In this document: positions 47,174 through 59,711 of the stretch, in pieces
How the letters are laid out: each line of letters starts with the position of its first letter
Numbering within the stretch: position 1 is the stretch's first letter
NCBI GenBank assembly: GCA_019096195.1
Contig: JAGTXK010000139.1
Span: forward strand, 186,001-250,000
Length of the DNA stretch: 64,000 bases
Source: Boletus sp. NGJ
Lineage: Eukaryota; Basidiomycota; Agaricomycetes; Boletales; Boletaceae
Reading direction: 5' to 3'
Notes under the pieces: generated by a model
What the model was told of the DNA's origin: nothing
The model's database searches: none
The model's input: the letters and a program-made list of their open reading frames with translations, nothing else
Position numbers and translations under genes: made by a program

Positions 47174-48106
47174 ATGGCAACATATGATGCTTTGCACCGC
47201 CAGTGCAGAACACTCGAATCCCTGTTTGACTCCAAGCTAACTTCCTATGCACGCCTTGCATCTGCCATAGTCAGGAACCAAGATGATGTCGAGTCGTCAG
47301 GCTCACGCGAGCGGTGGCAAGATCTGCAAAGTGAGGTGGAAGACTTGCTGGAGAAGGTGAATAATGACCATCCCAGGCAACTCTCGTGGCTTACTTGGTC
47401 TCAAGCTCAGAGAAACCAATGACGCCCTCCTTGCATTCTCCACGAATCCAGACTCTATACCACCTCAAGCTGTGGCTAGGGTAATACAGAGGCACCGCGA
47501 GGTCTATCAGGACTATGCACGGGAACTTGAGCGCACAAAGGTCTCCATAAATGCACCCTTTCTTTCTAGGTGCGATCTAACTCACAACGTTCCAGGCGAA
47601 TATACAGCATGGTCTCGAACAAGCGAACTTATTGACTGGAGTGCGAAATGATATAGAGTACGTACTTTCTCGCTTCATTACCCTCATACCCTATGCTCTA
47701 ACACTCATCAGCGCATACAAATCCTCGGTTGCTGATTCCTTGTTGGGTGAACGCAGCCGAATCGACAACTCGCATCGAATGACAGACGATGTTCTGGAGT
47801 ACGCCGCAGCAGCTTCTTCACAGCGTGCCATATTCAACCTTCCCACAGACAAGCGTACGAGACAAGGGCTGAATTCTCTCGTCAAAGTAGTTCATTGGCG
47901 GGCATCAACACGCGGATGGCAGGCGTCATCAGTAAGCGTTTTCCCTTGCCCATTCTCACCGCTGACCCATCCATTTTGTAGGCACGATGCCCGGTATTAA
48001 TAATATATTGGCAATGATTAAAGCTCGCAGGAGACGGGACGCTATCGTCGTTGGCGTTGTGATCGCCGTATGCTTGCTATCAATTCTAAGTTATATGTCC
48101 CGCTAG
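47174..48106 (+). CDS. GOS1: Golgi SNARE Gos1 (GOSR1)
   Basis: Qb-SNARE acting in ER-Golgi and intra-Golgi vesicle fusion. The start is MATYDALHRQCRTLESLFDS. Introns give LLEKLRETNDALLAF and the joined segment RIDNSHRMTDDVLEQAYETR, which appears only when an intron from ggA|GTACGCC to CCCACAG| (about 47800-47851) is removed. Then SSSLAGINTRMAGVI, an intron at about 47931-47982, and TMPGINNILAMIKARRRRD precede a C-terminal anchor (AIVVGVVIAVCLLSIL) ending SYMSR. All Gos1 signatures are present at normal length. It converges on SCN1 with 45 bp between stops. Confidence 0.9.
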
Positions 48107-48151
48107 TGAAATAGCAGTAATCCAGATCACTTGTGTGGTGTATAGCTAGCA

Positions 48152-49305
48152 TCAGGGTGTTTGCCTGGCCACCGGTCGCAGCGGTTCAACGTGGTTTCCC
48201 TTCTGGAATGCCTGCCAGTTGTGCTTCAGTCGCCTCACAGCACCCCAATCCTCTACTCTCAAGTCCTCTATCCATGTTGTCTCAATGGACCATCCCTTAA
48301 TTTTAGCAACAATCAGCACCATTTCCCATGTACGTTCGGCGCACTGCTCGACAGGGTGATAGTCAGATTCGACCAAGATACGACTAGGAGAGCATGCTTT
48401 GATGAGTGTTCGGTGTTGGGAAAAACGCCCATTGATCACAGTGGACAAAGACATATATACATTTGGGTGGCGTTTCTGCGCACAATGAGTGGCTGTAATG
48501 TGGAGTACCATAAAATGCAGAACAAGTACCTCTATCGCTCTCCAAGTCTCTACACTGAGCCCACAACTGTGGAGATCGATGCTGATGCGCTGCCACTTGG
48601 AATCGTGTTTCTGATGCATTCGATTCAGGAGATCCAGAGTAGCTTGATGGGACTTGACGCTATGAATGCTGACGTTTCTGCGAAACTCAACTGCGAGATC
48701 AATTTGTGGCTCAAGGACGGCTAGTTGGTGCTCGAGAGGAACTATAAAGCTAGTTAACTCTCGCGGTGTGGCAGCGTACTCGATAGGGACTCGAGCGGCG
48801 CGGTCGAGCCCGACCTCTCCCAGCATGGCCTGTGGAAAGGATGAAAAATTGCCTCGTAATTCTGCGACGATGTCCGCGAGTGGAATTGGATCCGGGAGGT
48901 GAGGGAGTAATCTCTCGAACATCTCCTGATGTTTGCCTGAAGGCGAGAAGAGTTGCCGATAGTGCTCCTCTCTCGTGGTGCCGGGCACTATCGATATCCA
49001 ATGCGAGAACCAGGGATGATAGCCTGATGCCATTTAGCCAGTTTCGACGCATGGTTAGAGAAAGCAAGTTGAACAGCGTGCAGTTGCTGACCAAAACATG
49101 GAACTACCTTCTCTGGATACGCATTTGCTAGATCTCGTACAAGAGGCTGGTCGGTCGGTCGCGAAGACATGGCACAGATTGTGATCGCCAGGTTGTCCAT
49201 TGCCCCTGTGGTAACATCCGAGTCCGTGGGGTGACAATGCACATCGACGACATGACGCAGGACGTCGAGCGGTGGTACCGACGGTGGTGATGGTTGTACC
49301 TGCAT
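48152..49305 (-). CDS. SCN1: TatD-family metal hydrolase (Cut9-interacting Scn1-like)
   Basis: Predicted TIM-barrel metal-dependent hydrolase. The start MQVQPSPPSVPPLDVL leads into VVDVHCHPTDSD, the HxH metal motif. Later come PCFGYHPWFSHWISI, MLGEVGLDRAAR (the metal-binding Glu), VSIHSVKSHQATLDLL, IDLHSCGLSVE and ILVESDYHPVEQC. These match fission-yeast Scn1, named for interaction with the APC/C subunit Cut9, within the TatD DNase family. An intron interrupts near 48480-48540. The substrate is unknown. It is head-to-head with TRM5, only 89 bp between the outermost start codons. Confidence 0.86.
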
Positions 49306-49394
49306 CCTAGAGTAAAAAAATTGTTGGCCCGCTTGTGGTTGTACGTGATTGGTGTGCACTTGGAGGTGCTCTGTTTTCGGACAGCGTTCTCAAC

Positions 49395-51265
49395 ATGTTT
49401 GGTATTGCTCAAACTTTCAAGATCGCTATCAAAGCACGCCATAAGTTGTTCATCTCGACCATCAATTCTTCGACAAAGTGGCAAATGCAATGCCGATTGG
49501 ACACGTCTCCACCCGTTCACCGGTGGATGAAGGATTCACTGGACCGCGGTGCGTTCCGTACGTCGCTACGGGTACTCGGCGTGCGCGTGCCAGTCAACAA
49601 GACGATGAACATGTTGAAGTCCGAGCTGTTGAAGAGGTGCGTCGCTTCCGTGGTCATCTGCACCACACTCGTGTATCGTTGATGCGCCCCGTTTTCAAGA
49701 TATATTATAGATTTACCAAGGATCAAGAGCGTCGTTTGGGATCCTTCCGGGGAACAGGACCGCAGAGTCATTCTGTTAAAAGTTGATGAAGAAGGTACGA
49801 GTGCAAGCCGGCACACGAACCACCACTGATCCATATCCCCGAAAGCTAGCTGCTTTGACTCCAGAGGCACGCTTGTTCTTGCAGGAGCAACATGTCGATC
49901 TAGTGCAACATAGAATTGATCTTGACTATGATTACTGGACTGCAGGTGTGCAGAAATGGCTCACCCCGGATGTCCAACCGACCCTTCTGCTTGTAGATGA
50001 TATCATAAATTCCATACTCCCTGAGGACCTCTGTGATGGCTCGCCGACAGGCTTCTCCATCACCGGGCACATTGGCGAGCGTATTTATGTATACCCTTTA
50101 CACAAATACTAACCAATGGTCACCAGCGCACATGAACCTCAATCAGGAGTATTTACCCTACAAGCACCTAATAGGGCAAATTATCCTGGATGCAAGTCAC
50201 GATCGAGCTGGTCTAACCTCAAACTAACGAAAGTTTCAGAAAAACCCGGGCATCAAGACTGTTGTGAACAAGCTAGACAACATTGATGCCAAATTTCGCT
50301 TCTTTAAAATGGAAGTCCTTGCTGGAGAACCAGATTTCATCGTCGAACATGTAATTCTCCACTGTTCGGTCAATTTGCAGATGATTCTAACACATCTTTT
50401 CTGGCAGCACGAGTCAACTTGTCGGTTTATCTTCGATTTCTCCAAGGTATACTGGAATTCCCGGCTACACACTGAACACGATCGTCTTGTGCAATTGTTC
50501 AAGCCCGAGGATGTTGTTGCAGACGTGTTCGCTGGTGTTGGCCCTTTCGCCATCCCGGCTGCAAAGAAAGGTTGTGCTGTCCTGGCAAATGATCTGAACC
50601 CGGAGAGCGCGCACTGGCTGACAAAGAACATAAGTACTAATCAGGTATGTCTCCGACGTGGCTGAAATGCTAGATACTTACAATAGTCCAGGTGTCCGAT
50701 CTCGTCCGATCTAGCTGCGAAGACGGTCGTGATTTTATCCGAAATATCGTGGCTCGAGTGCTGGAGAACCCATTTCATGCGTATGAAGGCCCCAGGTTAA
50801 GCAGGATGAGACAACAAAAACGTCAGCGAGAGAAACAGTCCCATCCATCAAAGACGGAAGCTTCCGATGCGCAAATTCCGTTGTCACGGAATAAAATCAC
50901 ACACTTTGTTATGAATTTGCCGGACTCGGCACTAGAATTTCTGGACGCATTTCGAGGTATTTTAACGCCGCAAGGTGAGGCTGAAGAGCGATTGAACGGT
51001 GTTTATGCCACCATGCCGATGGTGCATTGCTATTGCTTCACTCGCGAGTTAGAGCCACACATGGCTGAGGCGGACATCAGGCAGGTATGTGGACATGCAG
51101 CTGCCTATGCAAGCATGCGGTGACTTTTGCTAGAGGGCCGAAGGTAATATTGGAGCCAAGTTGGAAGGCGAGGTCACGTTCCACATGGTGCGATCAGTCG
51201 CTCCGAACAAGAATATGTATTGTATCAGCTTCCGGCTTCCTCACAAGGTGGCCTTTGCGCGGTGA
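49395..51265 (+). CDS. TRM5: tRNA (guanine37-N1)-methyltransferase
   Basis: Makes m1G37 next to the anticodon of many tRNAs, preventing frameshifting, in cytosol and mitochondria. Two in-frame ATGs fit: 49395 gives a basic amphipathic leader ([19 protein letters not shown]), a plausible mitochondrial presequence; 49485 gives the short cytosolic form ([16 protein letters not shown]). Then [17 protein letters not shown], an intron, and [18 protein letters not shown]. The [18 protein letters not shown] block, the SAM-binding [18 protein letters not shown] with ANDLNPES, and [14 protein letters not shown] with the catalytic N-x-P-x-S type motif are all seen. The end is LPHKVAFAR. Introns number at least five. 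Confidence 0.9.
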
Positions 51266-51546
51266 TTGGCTGCCGACTGCAGCCCACCCGCTGTTTTCGC
51301 GCCAGTAGTATAGCGATTGGCAGTGGACGCACCGCAGTTGTCTGCCGGCAGTGATGTGGATGGCGATACACTTTGCTTAGATAATCCAAATTTATCCCGC
51401 ACCGGATGAGAATAAAACAAACTACAAGTTACCAGTAGACCCCATTGTAGACGCTGCACAAGTACCACGACCCGGGCTTTTATTTCCATCTCATAGATAT
51501 ACCCCTAGAACTCACCGGACTAATTCTATAGAATTGCAGACTACAC

Positions 51547-54500
51547 ATGTCTCCGCTCTCTTCCGTTTTATCATCCATCCATTGCGAAGCACAAGACAAT
51601 CCATCCTCCCTCGCTGGGTCCGCTCTCAAGAGTGTTCGGAGTGCTGTGGACAATCCCCGAAAACGAGCTCAAGCGGTGGAGGCGTGTCTTTGATGCCAAT
51701 GCAAAAGTCGTGATCAATGGTGAAAAGTAGGTCATATAGTCAATGTGCTTTCACAAAACACTCACTGATATATTGGTGCAATGTCAGGTTCCTTGACACC
51801 GAAAACTTCGTTAATGCCATTGCAACGAGTAGCGACTTGACTAAAATAAGCCGCGCACAGTTCGCAATGTTGTTCCGCGTCGCTGACGCCTCGAAGCGTG
51901 GCCTTGTTTCATGGGAAGATTTCACAGTCTTCGAGACGCTTTTAAAACGTTCGGACGCTGATTATTGGATAGCTTTTAAATACTTTGACGTGTGAGTCGC
52001 AAGGAGAATTGTACCACCACCTAAATCTAACACTTCTTTTATTGACAAAAGGGACAACTCTGGGACAATCACATTTGACGGCTTCAAGGATGTATTCACA
52101 GCCAATGTTGGCTCGTCTTCAATCCCTTTTGACTTGAACTGGTCAGTCAGCCGCCTTGGCGTGAGAACGTACTTTTTGTTTACACGCGTCTCGCAGTGAT
52201 TGGGTTAAGTTGTACCTCGGGAAGAAGAACGGAACGCACGTGCTCGGATGTAGGTAACCCCTCCAATTCCTATTCTCTTTCACTGGATATGACTGTTTGC
52301 AGACAATGAGTTCACTCAGTTAATGAAAGAGCTCCAGGGAGAACGTGTCCGTCAAGCTTTCAAATATTTAGACGCAGACCAAGACGGTTTCATTAAACCG
52401 GAACAGTTCAAGCAAATCATTCTCGTGCGTAATCTCATTATCACTAATGGCATGGGGAGTCATATCGTCATTAGGAGCTTGTGGGGCACAAATTATCGGA
52501 TGCGGTGGTGGAACGCTTGCCCACGCTATGCACACTCACTCCAGGAGGACGTATATCATATTCCGAAGTGGTAGCATTCCACAATGTCGTTCGAGGTGGG
52601 TGTCATCAACGTATTTTCGCAGAAAATGCTAACGTCGAAGAATCGGTGTCAGAAATGGATATGGTTGAACGGTACGTGATACAATTCATGCAAAAAAAGC
52701 ATGAGTATATGAAATTTTATGCCAGTATCATACGTGAGGCGATTGTGAAGTCCAAGGACGGCCGAATAGATCAGTCTGACTTCCTCAACCACTCCGCTGC
52801 AAGGTCACGCTATTCGCTCTTCACGCCCATGGAAGCCTCCATCGTATTCCATTTCGCTGGAAGGGGGACCCGCGACAAGAGACTTGCTCTGGTTGACTTT
52901 GCGCAGTTACTGGATCCTCGCTGGAGGGCCCCGCATGAGGAATCTGAGGGCAAGACTGCGTCGACTCACGCTTCTTTTTTGAATGGGTTCTTGCAATCCG
53001 CGTACAGTTTTGTTCAAGGAGGTCAGCATCAATGGAGATTATAAGTAAATGTCGCTGAGCAGGTCCCAGGAATTGCTGGCGCATTCGGAGCAACTATTGT
53101 ATATCCCATTGACATCGGTGAGTGAGCTCACCCGTTCAAGCAGGTGCAATTGAATGTACTAAAGTATGGATCTACAGTGAAGGTTTGTGTCACGTCAATT
53201 TCCTGCCCTGGCGACTGTTGACTTGGGGCCGTGCTTGTTAGACCCGGTCAGACTTTTCAGATGCCTGTGCATCACTCTCGATTGACAGCTTTTGAACTTT
53301 AGCATGCAGAATCAACGGAGCACAGTTGTCGGTCAAATGCTGTACAAGAATAGTCTGGATTGTGCTCAGAAGATCCTCCGTAATGAAGGATTCCTTGGAT
53401 TCTATCGGGGTCTTGGTCCTCAATTGATTGTGCGGATACTTACTACGTTACAAAGGAGATAGCTGATATCAATCGTGACGATAGGGTGTTGCTCCAGAAA
53501 AAGCCATCAAATTGACCGTCAATGACCTCGTACGTGGGCGGGTAATGGACCCTGAAACTGGTCGAATCAAGCTAGGATGGGAGCTTATCGCTGGTGGTAC
53601 TGCGGGTGGTTGCCAAGTTGTATGTATCAGTATTGCTTTGTGTGAGTGTACTTACCCCAGCAGGTCTTCACGAACCCCCTGGAAATCGTGTATGCCTCCC
53701 AAATCGGTCTTCTCGATAACTGTTAACACTTTTTCAGGAAAATCCGATTACAGGTCCAAGGCGAAGCTGCCAAGGTAGAGGGTGCCACCCCAAAAGGTGC
53801 TGTGCACATCGTTCGGCAATTGGGCCTGGTGGGTCTATACCGAGGAGCAAGCGCTTGCTTACTCCGTGATATCCCGTTCTCCGCCATGTACTTCACTGCC
53901 TACTCACATCTCAAGAAAGATGTTTTCCAAGAGGGTTACAATGGAAAAGAACTCAGTTTTTTTGAGACACTCGGTTCAGCTGCCATCGCGTGAGTCCTTG
54001 TGTATCATTGTATGGTTTTCTCGATCTGAGAGCATCTCCGCAGAGGTATGCCAGCAGCCTACTTGACAACTCCAGCAGGTCACTTCGTTACGTTCTACTT
54101 TGAATTTCGCTAACGAACCAGTAGACGTGGTGAAGACTCGCCTTCAAGTAGAATCTCGCAAAGGCCAGTCTCACTACAAGGGTGTAACAGACGCGTTTGC
54201 GAAAATATGTGAGCCCTGCACCCGATCGCTCGAATTGAGCTTGACTAAATACTGTCTAGACCGAGAAGAGGGGTTCAACGCACTGTTCAAGGGTGGTGTA
54301 GCACGCATCCTTCGAAGTAGTCCTCAGTTTGGTTTCACACTACTTGCATATGAGTATCTGCACAAGGTATGCGAATCTTGCACTTTGGACACATGGCATG
54401 ATTGAACAAACCGTTTTCCAGTATCTACCAGTAAGTAGACGCTGGCGAGAAAATTGCGATGGGCTGACGCCACTTTTGCACCTGCAGTATCCGTGGGAAG

Positions 54501-54670
54501 ATAAACCACCTCAAGTCCAGACGGCACTTACCTCGCGGCAAGAGGACTTGTCAAGGATGCGCGCCCGGAACGCCTTGAAAATTTTGCTTGATGTCCATGG
54601 CGATTTTGGGCGCCGTGCTGCCAACTTCAGTCCTCCTCTCGTCCGTCCTTCGTCATCCAGATTGGCGTAA
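51547..54670 (+). CDS. AGC1: Calcium-regulated mitochondrial aspartate/glutamate carrier
   Basis: Inner-membrane exchanger feeding the malate-aspartate shuttle. The N-terminal half has EF-hand-type repeats ([56 protein letters not shown]) and the C-terminal half three carrier repeats with [32 protein letters not shown] and [17 protein letters not shown]-like signatures. More than ten small introns. The 5' end is odd: the ATG at 51547 opens [18 protein letters not shown] and SSLAGSALK, but the true frame ([16 protein letters not shown]) is offset by one base from there and has no ATG of its own. Either a base is missing around 51627-51640, or an upstream exon exists. Otherwise family-typical. 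Confidence 0.85.
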
Positions 54671-54861
54671 TGTATGACATGCCTCTGAACAATTTTCGAT
54701 CCGTTTATTCGTTGGGCTAGAGTCCACCCTGATGATTTAGAAGCGAAGACAGTGATCTAGAGAATGCATCTCTTGCCCTACGGATCTCTCCGTGATAGCC
54801 TTATACACGTGGGATACTACAGAATAATTATAATCCAGCTTGCTATCACTCCCTCATCTAA

Positions 54862-55385
54862 ATGCCATTGCGTGAGGTCCAGTTTCCCGACGCCGCATCA
54901 CTGAGCAACGGGAAGGAGCGGATCATCATCTTCTTTGCTTCAAGACTGCCAGAAAGCAATTCGCTGTGGTGCCCCGTGCGTTGACGGTTGGCCCATCGTG
55001 ACTTTTCTGTAGCTTCTGACAAGAACATGGACAGGATTGTCTTGCTGCGGAAGATTTGATCAGAAATACATTTGGCTCTGAGCAAGGGCCGTCCGCTGTT
55101 TTAGCTTACGTTGGCCAGAGATCAGAGTGGGTGTTGTCATCTGATATACAAATTGTCGGGCGGTCTCAATGGTCAGGACAGCTGGAAGACACCTGACAAT
55201 ATCTTCCGCAAAGAGCCATGGAAAGTTAAGGTCATCCCAACTATCATCAAGTTAGACGAAGTAGGTTGCTCATTGTCTCTAACATTCTGCGATAACAGCG
55301 TATGGTGCAGGCTGGAGAGGAAATCGGGCGTCTAGTTGACGGACAGAACTTGATATCGGAGGAACTGGCCTCGTTCATCCAGTAG
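54862..55385 (+). CDS. TXNDC17-like thioredoxin-fold protein (DUF953)
   Basis: Small cytosolic oxidoreductase, about 120 residues, similar to human TRP14. Four exons join as MPLREVQFPDAASLSNGKER, IIIFFASRLPESNSLWCP, DCLAAEDLIRNTFGSEQG, VLAYVGQRSEWDSWKTPDN, VKVIPTIIKLDE, AGEEIGRLVDGQNL and end LASFIQ. The redox motif WCPDC, characteristic of this subfamily, is rebuilt exactly across the first intron. The cis-proline (VIPTI) is present. No gene of this name is in common use in fungi, so I leave the symbol blank. Confidence 0.83.
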
Positions 55386-56010
55386 CGCATCCCATGTTCC
55401 TGTGCCTACGCATCTGGAAGCTTATGCCATACGATACAGAGACTTTCTGAGTTAACCGGCGGAGGTTTTGTTGGCACGGGCCCAATCGGACACGAACTGA
55501 AACAAGTTGATCAGCCCAGCACTTGGCCGCGCCCGTCAATCGAGCTGATTTTCTGGGACTATCACAGTGTTCGGAGCCATCGTTTACCTATACAGCTGCT
55601 TTTCGCCTATAACCTAAATCCCGTCCCTCACCACACAGCCATTTTTCCTCCTTCATTGCTGTGGGTTCTCGCAAGGAAAATGTGGTCGTGTGCAACCCAG
55701 GCAGTATTACTTGTGGAGCCGAGTTTCAGACCGGGCTGAGTAGTGTCCCGCGTTCAAAGTTAGTTATCAGGATCCACCCTGTGGTCGTCGTGTTACGGCC
55801 CCTCCAAGTATCCTGTAAGTATCCTGTCAAGGCAGTAGTCGGCAGTATGGCTTGCCGCGGCTATCCTCTGCGTCGTCCCTTCTACTCGATCCTTCCATGC
55901 TAACCCCACAGGAACTCACAGCAAAACATGGGTGCTAGACATTCAATATAAAGTAGGCACGAAAATAAGGCCTCTCTCGCAGCTCGCAGCCCTTCAACCC
56001 GACTCTCGGT
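55386..56010. other. Intergenic, no gene recognised
   Basis: 625 bp between the thioredoxin-like gene and the GNAT gene. Frames are short and incoherent. Presumed 3' UTR plus the promoter of the acetyltransferase; no repeat or RNA gene seen. Confidence 0.5.
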
Positions 56011-57199
56011 ATGCCTGGCCTCATACACCACCTTTCATCTGAGATCCGCGTTCTCGAACATCATTCTGCTCAGGACTTTCTCGCCGTCACTTATCCAACG
56101 CTTTCCAGACATGAGCGTTCTTCCAATATTATCTTGGCTCACGCACTCAAGAAAGTCAGTGCGGAAGCAGCGTTGACAGGTTTCCAGTTTGTTACACAGT
56201 CCGAAGTAACACTCGACGCACCGTCAAGTGACCAACTCAGCGACTCGGTATGGTTGACCATCTGGTCAACACCTCCACAGGGCATTGTGGAACTGGAGCT
56301 GGTTTTGGCTTGCCATCGGGCGGGACAGCATGAATTACCTGTCTTCCTCTGGGCAGCGCAGCGCAGAATGCTATCTTCACCCCAATGGTTAGCGCCTCGC
56401 GTCACAGCCCTCGCTGACCACTTGGCGTCATGCGTCCCTCCGACGCGCGTCTTCTCCGTGTTTGGTGTGACTGCCCTTGTGAAGGCCTTCAGCAAGTGCT
56501 GGGCAAGCCGTACCGGCTTCCAGGTGGAACCCCGGCCATTCTATTCAGCATACCTCACCTATTGCACCCAGCAAACAATCATCGACTCAGAGGTCAATCT
56601 GCCGTTCGGGCATCTCATCCGACGTGGAATGATTTCGGATATCGAGGATATTGCCAAGCTTGGCAAGGGTTTCGCAGATGACTCGGTACGGGACGATCAT
56701 GTATCTTGCTGCGCGTCCGATCCATACTCATACGTATTGTATTGTTTAGGTATATTTCCCGCTGACCATCGAGCTTGCTCGCGCAGAAGCCCATGAGCTC
56801 GTGTCCAAAGGTCAGATTTGGCTGTACGAAGTATCAGGTGCAGTCGCGGCCATTTGTGCTGTTACGCGGTCGTCGATGAAGGTCTCTGCGATCACTAAAG
56901 TCTACACCTGCCCAAATTGGAGACGTCAAGGCTTTGCTGTGCATTTGGTTCGCAGTGTAACTCGCCAGTAAGTAAATGCGGTCCTATTCCCGTATTCTTG
57001 TTATTGATATAGTCCAAACAGACTGCTAGACTGTGGTAAAGAGAGCGTTGTCTTGTACGTCGGTCGTGAAAACAACGCCCGTTCAGTCTACCATCGTGTC
57101 GGATTCGTCGGACTTTCTGGTAAGCCCGACGAACGACCTGAGGGTGTGGAGGATGCCTTGGAACTTGGATTCGTCGGCACAAACCGTGGACACTGGTAG
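56011..57199 (+). CDS. GNAT-family acetyltransferase
   Basis: About 360 residues with a large N-terminal domain of unknown role starting MPGLIHHLSSEIRVLEHH, and a C-terminal GNAT domain. After an intron near 56686-56750 the sequence reads VYFPLTIELARAEAHELV, SGAVAAICAVTRSSMKVSAI and TKVYTCPNWRRQGFAVHLV, the acetyl-CoA-binding R/Q-x-x-G-x-A motif A. VVLYVGRENNARSVYHRVGF is motif B. It ends LGFVGTNRGHW. This two-part architecture is common in fungi but the acyl acceptor is unknown. It converges on MOCS1. Confidence 0.8.
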
Positions 57200-57388
57200 A
57201 TCTTGGGGATTGGCTCCTCTCTTTTTCAACGCACGTAACATTACACACACGGGGTCCCATCATGATTTGCTTCACTATACAATACACCATACCCGATGTA
57301 CATAACTTAGAATTGACAAGCCCATAGAGACCGAGCAATGCACATTATTTTCTCTGACTTGTAACAAAGTTGTATTCATTCCAACAAT

Positions 57389-59592
57389 CTAAGCAGCTTC
57401 GACAGACCCACAGCGAGCAAAGTTGCCGGATTTTCCACCACTTTTATGTGATACAAAAATGTCACTTATCACCATTTCCCTGCCCGCGACAGCCTTGAGC
57501 ATATCCCATACTGTAAGCAAACCGACGGATACGGCAGTCAATGCTTCCATCTCAACCCCAGTTTTGCCTTCACAAGAAACCGTGGCAGTGCATCGGATCC
57601 TGTATGGTAATGTGTGGGATCCATGACCATGACTTTCCTGCATATCAACCACTTCGGGGGTCAGCATAACCGAGATGTTAGAGGGTTGCAGAGGATGGCA
57701 TAAGGGAATTAGCTCTGAAGTTCGTTTGCATCCCATTATGGCTGCGAGCTGCGCTACGGTGAGGGCATCACCCTTATTGGTGGCCTTGGTTCGTAGTTTA
57801 TCCACTGACGAGTTGTTTTTCGCATGGGATGGGGCTTCGGTAACCAGTTCATAAGCAGTTCCGGGAATATAGATACAGCCTGTCGCTGTAGCGGTACGCT
57901 TGGTCGAATCTTTGTCACCAACGTCGACCATGGATGGCCGACCAGCGGAATCTAGATGGCTTAGCTTAGGCGTGGGGTTGGTTGAGTGACTCAGCCAGCG
58001 TTGTTCAACTCGAGTGACTGTGCGGGAACTAGCCGTAATGGGGACGAGATTCCTGAGCGGTAGGCCCGAGAAGGGGTGAATCAATGATTGCTGTGGTCCT
58101 GTGTAAATACAAGCATTGATCAGGAAGGATACATCTAGCTAGCTCCCTACGGTGTTTCAGAAGGAGAGTAGCTAACCTCCTATGAGAATCATTGGTCGAT
58201 TCGCTATAACATCTATACCCTCCATCCCTGCATGTTTCTCTTTCTTCCCGATAACGGCAGATCCAATAATCTGTAGAAGGTCTTCATCTGTTGCACCGCT
58301 TCGAAGTGCGTCGCGAAGAGAGATCTCTTTGGCATCGAACAAACAGACCTGATGGTTACGCGGAGTCAGGAAGAGTGCATTATCAGGTATAGAAATATCC
58401 TCGCCTTTATTTGGCCGTCGGCAGTCAGTCGCAGACGATTGCAAGACGAACAAAAGTGGTCGGACATACTGCTGATGAAACCAACGTTGCCCGTGTAGCC
58501 TGGTATTTGCCAGGAACGAGCAGTATCATTGAGTTCATCAGGTGCGCGTGCAATTGTAGGGTGTCGGTGTTCAATTACGTCCAGCAGTTCCGCGGATGGC
58601 ACCATTTTAGCTTTGTCCCACTTATTACCTTGTAGGTTGAACGCGCCAACTTAATAGGTGAACGGAAGACTGCTCGAACAGTTACCTGTGAAGGGCATGA
58701 ATTCGATGAAGCGCACGGAAAGCTTTTTATCCTTTGTTAGTTCGATAAAGTCAAGGACCTCGGAATCGTTAAGTCCTTTGATGACGACGACGTTTAACTT
58801 GACAGATTGCAAGTCAGGGCAAGATAATGCCACATCCAAAGCACGCAAGACGGCAGCATGACCAGGGCGACGCGTCATGATCTCAAACTTGAATGGGTCT
58901 AGCGTATCAAGGCTGCATGACTGCATCTAGTACCCACACGGAGGGGAAGCGAGAAGACAAACCTCAGGTTGAGGTGGGTGAGGCCCTTGCACACTAAATC
59001 AGACAATCGACGATGTAGAGTAATCCCGTTACTGGTCATTGCGATTGAATGGAGACCAAACGAGCGCAATTCGTTGAGCCTTGCTGAGGTCAGCGTCAGA
59101 CGACAGCCGATACAAGACAGCAGAAGGGGTCACCTATTATATTGTCGAGACCCTTTCTGACTGTTGGCTCTCCACCGGTCAAACGAATCTTGCGGACTCC
59201 GCTTTTGACGAAAAGAGAGGCAAGGCGGACGACTTCGTCGTCTGTGAGAATGTGTTCTCGGGGAGATAGCTCCACGCCCTCACTCGGCATGCAGTAGAAG
59301 CCTGATGACTGAATGAATGCGACGCTCTGAATTGGACAGGCGAGAAAGGGACATACATCTCAGATTACATCGCTCGGTCAGTGAGATGCGAAGGTAATCG
59401 TGCCTGCGATTGAAGGAATCGACGAGGGCGGGTGAGAAAGGTCGCTGGGCATCGATGTGTGCAATCTTGTCCTGGGCAGTAAGTTGGAGGGGGATGTCGG
59501 GGAGAGAAGGAAGAGGTTACCTGTACCCGCGCTCGAATGTGGGATAGCGGACGAGCTAGGGAGGGATATAAGCTGGTGCGAATGTGATTCAT
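57389..59592 (-). CDS. MOCS1: Molybdenum cofactor synthesis protein, MoaA-MoaC fusion
   Basis: Makes cyclic pyranopterin monophosphate from GTP, the first step of molybdenum cofactor synthesis, as in Aspergillus cnxABC. The N-terminal MoaA part has the radical-SAM cluster motif [31 protein letters not shown], and the C-terminal cluster [19 protein letters not shown]. The C-terminal MoaC part is complete: [83 protein letters not shown]. The MoaA part ends normally without the terminal GG being obvious. Start [20 protein letters not shown] resembles a mitochondrial presequence. Many introns. A functional enzyme implies nitrate reductase, sulfite oxidase or xanthine dehydrogenase elsewhere. Confidence 0.92.
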
Positions 59593-59711
59593 AGATGGAC
59601 GTTTAGCGTGATATATTATCGTGGCTGTGACAATATCCGTGACATATACCGTGCACGCGTCACGTCACTTGCTCATTGATCACTGACGCGTCCATCTCCC
59701 AGCAAGCAGCC

